From: Euryarchaeota archaeon UBA10
GTDB lineage: Archaea > Thermoplasmatota > Poseidoniia > Poseidoniales > Poseidoniaceae
NCBI GenBank assembly: GCA_002498185.1
Contig: DAGO01000110.1
Span: 992 to 7,800, forward strand
DNA length: 6,809 bases
Reading direction: 5' to 3'
Shown here: positions 1 through 5,400 of the stretch, in pieces
Position numbering within the stretch: the stretch's first letter is position 1
How the letters are laid out: each line of letters starts with the position of its first letter
Position numbers and translations under genes: made by a program
The notes under the pieces: model-generated
What the model was told of the DNA's origin: nothing
What the model saw: only the letters and a program-made list of their open reading frames with translations
Database searches by the model: none

Positions 1-710
1 ATTCCGATCGGGTTGTCCATTTCTGTAACCTGAGCGGTGACTTTCATGCCTAGGCTATTTCCGGTTGCAACCATTGATTTTGCAAGCGCTACCGCATCTT
101 CCTTAGTTTGCATGAATGCAGCATTTCCGCACTTAACGTCTAGCACCAATTTCTCCAGTCCCTCTGCGGCCTTCTTTGAAATGATTGAGGCAGTGATTAA
201 CCCAATTTGTGGGACAGTGGCAGTAATATCACGAATTGAATAGAGGATTCTATCAGCAGGAGCGATATCTTCTGTTTGGCGAGAAATGAAACAAGGATTA
301 TCCTTCATTTCATCCATTGAAAGTCCAGTGTTGAAGCCAGGGATTGCTTCGAGTTTGTCGATGGTCCCCCCGGTATGTGCAAGTCCTCTTCCCGCTAGCA
401 TTGGGACAGTTGCTCCGGCAGCTCGCAAAGCGGGGGCGAGAATAATGCTCATCTTATCTCCAACCCCGCCGGTAGAATGTTTGTCAACACGCCCTTCCAT
501 AGACTCCATTCTATCTCCTGCGTTCAACATTGCACGGGTTAAGTCGCTGGTTTCTTGGGTGCTCAATCCATTGATTTGGCATGCCATCAAGAAAGCACCA
601 AGTTGTTCTCTTGGAATTTGCATTATGTTATTGCAAATGTATTGAAAATCTGAAGTTGTAAGTTCTTCACCATCGCGTTTTGCAGCCAATATATCGGGCA
701 TCAATCGCAT
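1..710 (-). CDS. deoA: Thymidine phosphorylase (pyrimidine-nucleoside phosphorylase), C-terminus beyond window
   Basis: Cytoplasmic enzyme of pyrimidine salvage: thymidine (or uridine/deoxyuridine) plus phosphate gives the free base and (deoxy)ribose-1-phosphate. I translated the minus strand from the ATG at 710; the frame is open for 236 complete codons to the window edge, a little over half of the usual ~430-440 residues. It opens MRLMPDILAAKRDGEEL, the normal start of the bacterial family. Signatures are KHSTGGVGDK (77-86), HTGGTIDKLEAIPGF (112-126), RDITATV (160-166) and ITAS (172-175). By alignment with E. coli DeoA from memory, K77, H78, S79, S88 and T116 correspond to phosphate-site residues, and R160, S175 and K179 to base-binding residues. 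A106 stands where E. coli has Ser113. The ~80-residue N-terminal extension of archaeal AMP phosphorylases is absent, so this is the bacterial/eukaryotic nucleoside type. The start is supported by GAGGTG five bases upstream. It lies 9 bases after the oxygenase stop and is probably co-transcribed with it. Confidence 0.95.
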   Translation of the reverse strand, partial: MRLMPDILAAKRDGEELTTSDFQYICNNIMQIPREQLGAFLMACQINGLSTQETSDLTRAMLNAGDRMESMEGRVDKHSTGGVGDKMSIILAPALRAAGATVPMLAGRGLAHTGGTIDKLEAIPGFNTGLSMDEMKDNPCFISRQTEDIAPADRILYSIRDITATVPQIGLITASIISKKAAEGLEKLVLDVKCGNAAFMQTKEDAVALAKSMVATGNSLGMKVTAQVTEMDNPIG

Positions 711-715
711 GAGTA

Positions 716-721
716 CACCTC
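716..721 (-). promoter_or_regulatory. Shine-Dalgarno site of deoA overlapping the upstream stop codon
   Basis: On the minus strand the junction reads TGAGGTGTACTCATG. GAGGTG lies five bases before the deoA ATG and shares two bases with the TGA stop of the oxygenase. This is a good-strength site and fixes the deoA start. The overlap suggests translational coupling of the two genes. Confidence 0.7.
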
Positions 722-1652
722 ATGACGCTAAGCCGATTTCAACAAGCCTTTGGTGAAGGTATTCTCCTGCAGTAATCGAATCATACAATGATTCGCCACC
801 GGTCATTTCCACAAACTCCGGTAGTGGTGTCAAGTCGACATCATCTCTAGGGTGGACGAACATCGGCATCGAATATCTATCAGAGGTTGCATCTGGTGGA
901 TTAATTACTCTGTGTGTAGTTGATTTGAATAGACCGTTGGTCAAGTTCTGTAACATGTCTCCACTGTCAACAATAATGTGGTCATGGTTTCCTTCAACCT
1001 CAATCCATGTACCATCGTGGTCCATGACTTGCAATCCGTCAGCTGTTGCTCCAACAAGCAAGGTGATCAGATTGATGTCTTCGTGCTGGGCACTTCTAAC
1101 CGCGCCTTCAGGAGAGTTCTCCCCGAGTGCAGGATAGTGAATTACACGCAGAATTGTGTTGCCGTTATGAGACATGTCGGGCAGCCAAGATTCTGACTTG
1201 CCCAGATATAGTGAGGCAGCAGCCAATAGTTCAGAACTCATTGATTCCATGGCGATGTATAATCCATCGATTGCACCTTCGAAATCTGCTGGTTGTTCCG
1301 GCCAGATATTCTTGTGAAAATCAGGGTCGTCAATGGTTCTGCCAGTTTGCCAGAACTCCTTCAAATCCGGTGCAGGGTTGTCCTTTGCGTGTTCAACTCC
1401 ATATGGGGTATAACCACGTTGACGGAATAATTCTGCTTGCTCATATCGGTTCTTTTCTTCTTGAGGAAGATGGAAGAAATCTTCTGCAACCGAGTAGGAT
1501 TTCTTGATTGCTTCAACATCAATCCCATGTCCAGTCAAAGCGAAGAAGCCGATGTCCTGTAGCGCTGCACCCATCTCTTGGACGAATGCTTCTCTCCTTT
1601 CGCCTCCTGCTCGCCAGTCGGCAAGGTTGCAAACTGCAAGTGTTCTAGTCAT
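720..1652 (-). CDS. 2-oxoglutarate/Fe(II)-dependent oxygenase, isopenicillin N synthase-like family
   Basis: Predicted soluble non-haem iron oxygenase of 310 residues, a normal length for the family. The N-terminal DIOX_N-type part (about 4-115) holds DIGFFALTGHGI (33-44) and FFHLPQEEKNRY (59-70). The C-terminal double-stranded beta-helix holds the iron triad H190-x-D192 (in AQHEDINLITLL) and H247 (STTHRV), with R259-x-S261 (RYS) as the 2-oxoglutarate carboxylate clamp. All catalytic positions are intact. The HEDINLITLL and C-terminal SITAGEYLHQRL sequences resemble, from memory, a subgroup common in Bacteroidetes and other bacteria, so transfer is plausible. The substrate cannot be read from the sequence. 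I chose the ATG at 1652, one base after the upstream TAA, because MTRTLAVCNLADW fits the family's usual start; a GTG at 1661 would add three residues and overlap the upstream gene. Neither start has a clear Shine-Dalgarno site, so coupling to the upstream gene is likely. A role next to thymidine phosphorylase (for example on thymine) is inference only. Confidence 0.93.
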   Translation of the reverse strand: MTRTLAVCNLADWRAGGERREAFVQEMGAALQDIGFFALTGHGIDVEAIKKSYSVAEDFFHLPQEEKNRYEQAELFRQRGYTPYGVEHAKDNPAPDLKEFWQTGRTIDDPDFHKNIWPEQPADFEGAIDGLYIAMESMSSELLAAASLYLGKSESWLPDMSHNGNTILRVIHYPALGENSPEGAVRSAQHEDINLITLLVGATADGLQVMDHDGTWIEVEGNHDHIIVDSGDMLQNLTNGLFKSTTHRVINPPDATSDRYSMPMFVHPRDDVDLTPLPEFVEMTGGESLYDSITAGEYLHQRLVEIGLAS

Positions 1653-1653
1653 C

Positions 1654-2397
1654 TTAATCACGTAGTTTTGCGATTAGCTTCAGCATCTCGATGTACAGCC
1701 AAACCAGAGTTAGAACCAATCCAAATGCACCATACCATTCCATGTTCTTTGGTGCACCAAACCTGACGCCATTCTCGATCATGCCGAAGTCAACAATCAG
1801 CATTAATGCTGCAACTGTGATGAAAACAATACTGATTCCGATTCCGATTGGACCACTACTGTGTAGGAATGGAATGCCGGTTCCGAAGAACATCATGATG
1901 AAATTGAATAGATAGACGATCATTATCGCACCGCAAAGAGCGGATACTACCAAAACGAACTTCTCTGTTGGTTTAATGATTCCAAATTTGTAAATTGCCA
2001 GCATGGTTAGGAACACTGCTACAGTTCCAACCAATGCTTGCAGTACAACACCTTCGGTTCCACCAAGGTAATAGTTCTCTATCATGTAAGAGAATCCACC
2101 AATGAACAATCCTTCCAGCAGAGCGTACATACTCATCAAAATCTGAGGATTGTTTGGACGAATGAATAAAATTGCAAGTGCAAGAATTGCTCCTCCGATG
2201 GCTCCACCGATAGTTATCATGAAACCTAATCCGGGGGTTTGTGATACAATTGAATAAGATAACATTGCAGCGATTGAGACAAGGCCAAGCAAAGTGACTG
2301 TCTTGTTAATTGTACCATCCAAGGTCATTCTTTCGCTCGCAACTCCACCTTGGAAGTATTGAGGGTTCAGCGCGGGGTTACTACTACGATACACCAT
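1654..2397 (-). CDS. BaxI_1-type (Bax inhibitor-1/YccA-like) seven-helix membrane protein
   Basis: Integral membrane protein of 247 residues from the ATG at 2397. It matches, from memory, the BaxI_1 branch (PF12811) of the BI-1/TMBIM superfamily. The N-terminal SSNPALNPQYF (5-15) and MTLDGTINKT (24-33) are typical of that branch. Hydrophobic helices fall at about 33-51, 57-79, 86-105, 116-136, 147-170, 183-204 and 222-242. The signature is VDFGMIENGVRFGAPKNMEW (202-221), followed by LVWLYIEMLKLIAKLRD at the end. D203 corresponds to one member of the Asp pair known from bacterial YetJ as a pH-sensitive calcium-leak switch; E237 sits where YetJ has the second Asp. Physiological function in prokaryotes is unsettled, with calcium/proton leak the best analogy. 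An in-frame TTG at 2433 would add 12 residues (TRECYNRSPSHM), but they do not look like the family. The gene starts 38 bases after the surface-protein stop and ends one base before the oxygenase ATG. Confidence 0.93.
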   Translation of the reverse strand: MVYRSSNPALNPQYFQGGVASERMTLDGTINKTVTLLGLVSIAAMLSYSIVSQTPGLGFMITIGGAIGGAILALAILFIRPNNPQILMSMYALLEGLFIGGFSYMIENYYLGGTEGVVLQALVGTVAVFLTMLAIYKFGIIKPTEKFVLVVSALCGAIMIVYLFNFIMMFFGTGIPFLHSSGPIGIGISIVFITVAALMLIVDFGMIENGVRFGAPKNMEWYGAFGLVLTLVWLYIEMLKLIAKLRD

Positions 2398-2435
2398 GTG
2401 ACTCGGGCTTCGATTATAGCACTCCCTTGTCAATC
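2398..2435 (-). other. 38-base gap between surface protein and BaxI_1 gene
   Basis: The longest non-coding stretch in the window. On the minus strand it contains AAGGGAG (2428-2422) and TATAAT (2418-2413). The first is 24 bases from the BaxI_1 ATG, too far for a normal Shine-Dalgarno site. The second is about 7 bases too close to the ATG to be the TATA box of a leaderless archaeal transcript. There is no T-run or hairpin that would mark a terminator. A weak internal promoter cannot be excluded, and read-through from the surface-protein gene is equally possible. Confidence 0.35.
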
Positions 2436-5400
2436 TTACGCGTTATTACTGTCCACTTGTTGCTGATACCACTCTGCAAGTTGGTCCTCGGTCCATCCTG
2501 AATCTAGGTATTTTTGCACTTGTTCAGCACTCCAGCCCGGGAATCTGCTTAGGTCCAAGCCTCCTGATTCTTCGGGTGAAGTCCCATCTAAAACCGGCAT
2601 ATCCCAAGATTTGGTTTCAGCTAATTCGGGAATCTGAGAGATTTCATCTTCAAAATCTTCCTCCTTCTTCTGCTTCAGAAGGATGGCGCCTGCTCCGAAT
2701 AGAACAATTATTCCACCAATGATTAGAGTCCACATGAATGTCATTCCACTGGATAGTCCGTCTTCTTCAGTATCTTTGTAGACCTGATTCTTGTTTTGTT
2801 CATTTGAACATCCCTGGGTATCTGTAGCTGCTCCTTCTTCGGTGTCTGGACATTCATCTACATCATCGAGAACGCCATCATTGTCGCTATCGAGGTCATC
2901 TACAACAGTGTTGTTTTCGCCACTGTTGTTCTGTGAATTATTCTCTACAGGTTGCTGTTCTTCAAGGTCAGGAACACAGCCGATAACGGTGTGGTCATCT
3001 ACGCCGTCACCATCAGCATCTGCTAGTGTCAATGCACTACCAGCGCTGACATTTGCCATAGTTGCAGCCCAAAGAATCTCATCACCATCTGCGATACAAT
3101 CTCCATCTGTGTCGTTTGAATTAGGGTCTGAATTGTATGAGTATTCTCCTAGATTAGAGATACCATCTCCGTCAGGGTCGAGCGATGAATCTTGGTTTGT
3201 TCTCGACAAATTGTTTGCAACTTCCCAGAAATCAGGGATTCCATCGATATCGGTATCTGTAGTAGGATCTAGGCGATTCCAATCTTCCCAGAAGGAATCC
3301 ATGTAAGGCTGAGTGACCTGCTGTGAATGGATAATCAATCCCATCTCTCTGTTACGAAGAATCGAGTTGTCTCCCCAATTAATGCTGGAGATTAAAACAC
3401 TCTCTCCGTCGATAATTACACCTTTGTTGTGTAGTTTGGTGACGGTTTCGTTTTCGCTCATCAGGATGGCTTCAACATCCCCTTCCCAGTCATTCAATTC
3501 GTTAACGGCTTCTCTGATTCCAGGATTATCATTCACGTAATGCTGGTTGATAACCAGACGGATAGCAACGCCTCTAGCCGCTGCGTCTTCGAGGGAGTCA
3601 AGCAAAGGATTCTCTCCCCATCCCCAATACCAATCCATTTCGAAGTATTGCAGTGATAGAAGAATTTCTGAATCAGCGGAGTCAATGAAATCCGCTAACC
3701 CCTGCATACAATCATCAGGACATGTCAATAATTCACCGCTAATTGGTCCCGAAATCGCTGCAGTTGTTTGTCCTACAGGGTATGAAACCGGAGGTGAATA
3801 GGAACCAGATTCAGGTTGTGTATATGTCGAATCTTCAACATGTAGTTCACTTGGGTCTTCATCGAATGCCATTCTTTCGAGAACAATCGAAGCAAGGTCT
3901 TCACTGTCTACAATGACTCCCCAGTCACGATTACCAATTCCATCACTCGGCAGAGATGATGACTTCCAGTTCCCTGAACTAATCCAAACTTGAGATGAAT
4001 CAACTACTGCTACCTTGGAGTGAACATATTGGTAAGGAGATGAAGAAGAAGATGAGAATTGCATTACTTCAATTCCTACATTCTCTAGCTCCCATGCTAT
4101 TCCTAGGCTCTGTCCAATATTGTAGTCACCCCACCAGGTTTCTGGCTCATGGATAACTACGGTGATGTCTACACCTCTTGCTGCTGCTTCAATGAGTGAC
4201 ATTGCAAGGTAAGTGTCGTGTAATTGGTATACGTGCAAATGAATAGAATCGTTTGCGTTATTCATCATTGTAACTACATCATCAAGGCCTGCTGAAGGAC
4301 CAATGAGTGGGGTTACGCTAGTGTCATCGGTGAATGTATTGATTCCACAGAAATGACTTGCCCCAGCAACGGACCAACGCATTTCCCAATCTGTGGATGA
4401 ATCAGTATCTGGCATGTTACCACATCCATCTCCTCTTAGGTACAGAATGCGGTCAACAGTCGTGACAGGTTCGCCGATTGATGGGCCAGACCATCCATCT
4501 TCGGAAGTAGGTCCGTTTCCATAAACGAACGTATCAGCAATGGTTCCATCTGGAGCGACCAATTGGAATGTAGCTCCACTGTTAGGCATCCACACTGGGA
4601 AATCCATTACGTCATCGGCATCTAGTATCATAGTGGCGCCCATAGCCTTGACAGAATTTGCATCTGGGCTGATAATTACGGATGAACCTGCATTGATTTC
4701 GCCGGCGGTAAATGTTCCATTGAACGTAGTTCCACCGGTTGTTATCTTCCTGATAGACCAACCGTTCAGAACAGCCATTAGGTCGCCTGTGTTGCTGATT
4801 TCAAAGAACTCGTCATTGGTTGTCTGACTCTTTTCTTCAAACATGAAACGGCTGAAAATCAAGTCTTCAGGTCCAGCGAAATCAGAGGTATCAGGCTCTT
4901 CTTCACCCGGTGTTGGCCATGGTAGAACTTCGCCATTGCCATTCATTGTTTTACAATCGGTAGTTGTGCTCCATGTTACGAAATCGATCTCGACTCCATC
5001 AGGGTCTTGAAGGGAAATTGAGTCCCCTAAACCACTGATAAACCAGTTTGGTGTTGTGAATACAAATCTCTCGCCTGGGGCGATAATCATGCTCGTAGAG
5101 TTCCAAACTCTATCAGGGCGCAGGTGCATCAAATCACCATCACCAGATATCATCATCCATGCAGACAAATCAATCATCTGTGTGCCGTTGTTCAACAACT
5201 CTACCCAGTCGTCTGCAGGCGTGATGCTTCCAGATGAACAATGTGCTAGTATCTCTGTGATTTCAATGGAATCATCACCAGTGTATGGAGAAGTTTGAGG
5301 GTTTGCTGCACCAGGTGTAGGCCATGGAGCTTGAGACCAATCCCCATTCCAGAACCAGTTTGATTCGCCTTCGGTGCTGGAGTTGTAGGTGATTGTAGAG

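Noticed and set aside
286..645. 119-codon open frame on the plus strand
   Set aside because: It is antisense to the strongly conserved phosphorylase motifs and has no recognisable domain.
1653..1661. GTG start at 1661 for the oxygenase, giving 313 residues
   Set aside because: It would overlap the upstream gene by 8 bases and adds only three residues; the ATG at 1652 gives the family-like start.
2413..2433. TTGACA followed by TATAAT upstream of the BaxI_1 gene, resembling a bacterial promoter
   Set aside because: The two boxes are only 9 bases apart instead of about 17, and the TATAAT is too near the ATG for an archaeal leaderless promoter. Probably chance.
2398..2433. TTG start at 2433 for the BaxI_1 gene, giving 259 residues
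   Set aside because: The extra 12 residues are polar and unlike the family, while the ATG at 2397 is followed at once by the family-typical SSNPALNP segment.
2791..3306. 171-codon open frame on the plus strand, Ser/Pro-rich
   Set aside because: It lies opposite the calcium-repeat region of the surface protein. Its Ser-rich composition is what the reverse complement of Asp/Gly/Glu codons gives, and it matches no family.
4035..4055. Run of six Ser codons (residues 917-922) just before the first HKD motif
   Set aside because: A short low-complexity loop between two secondary-structure elements; common in surface proteins, with no frame disturbance.
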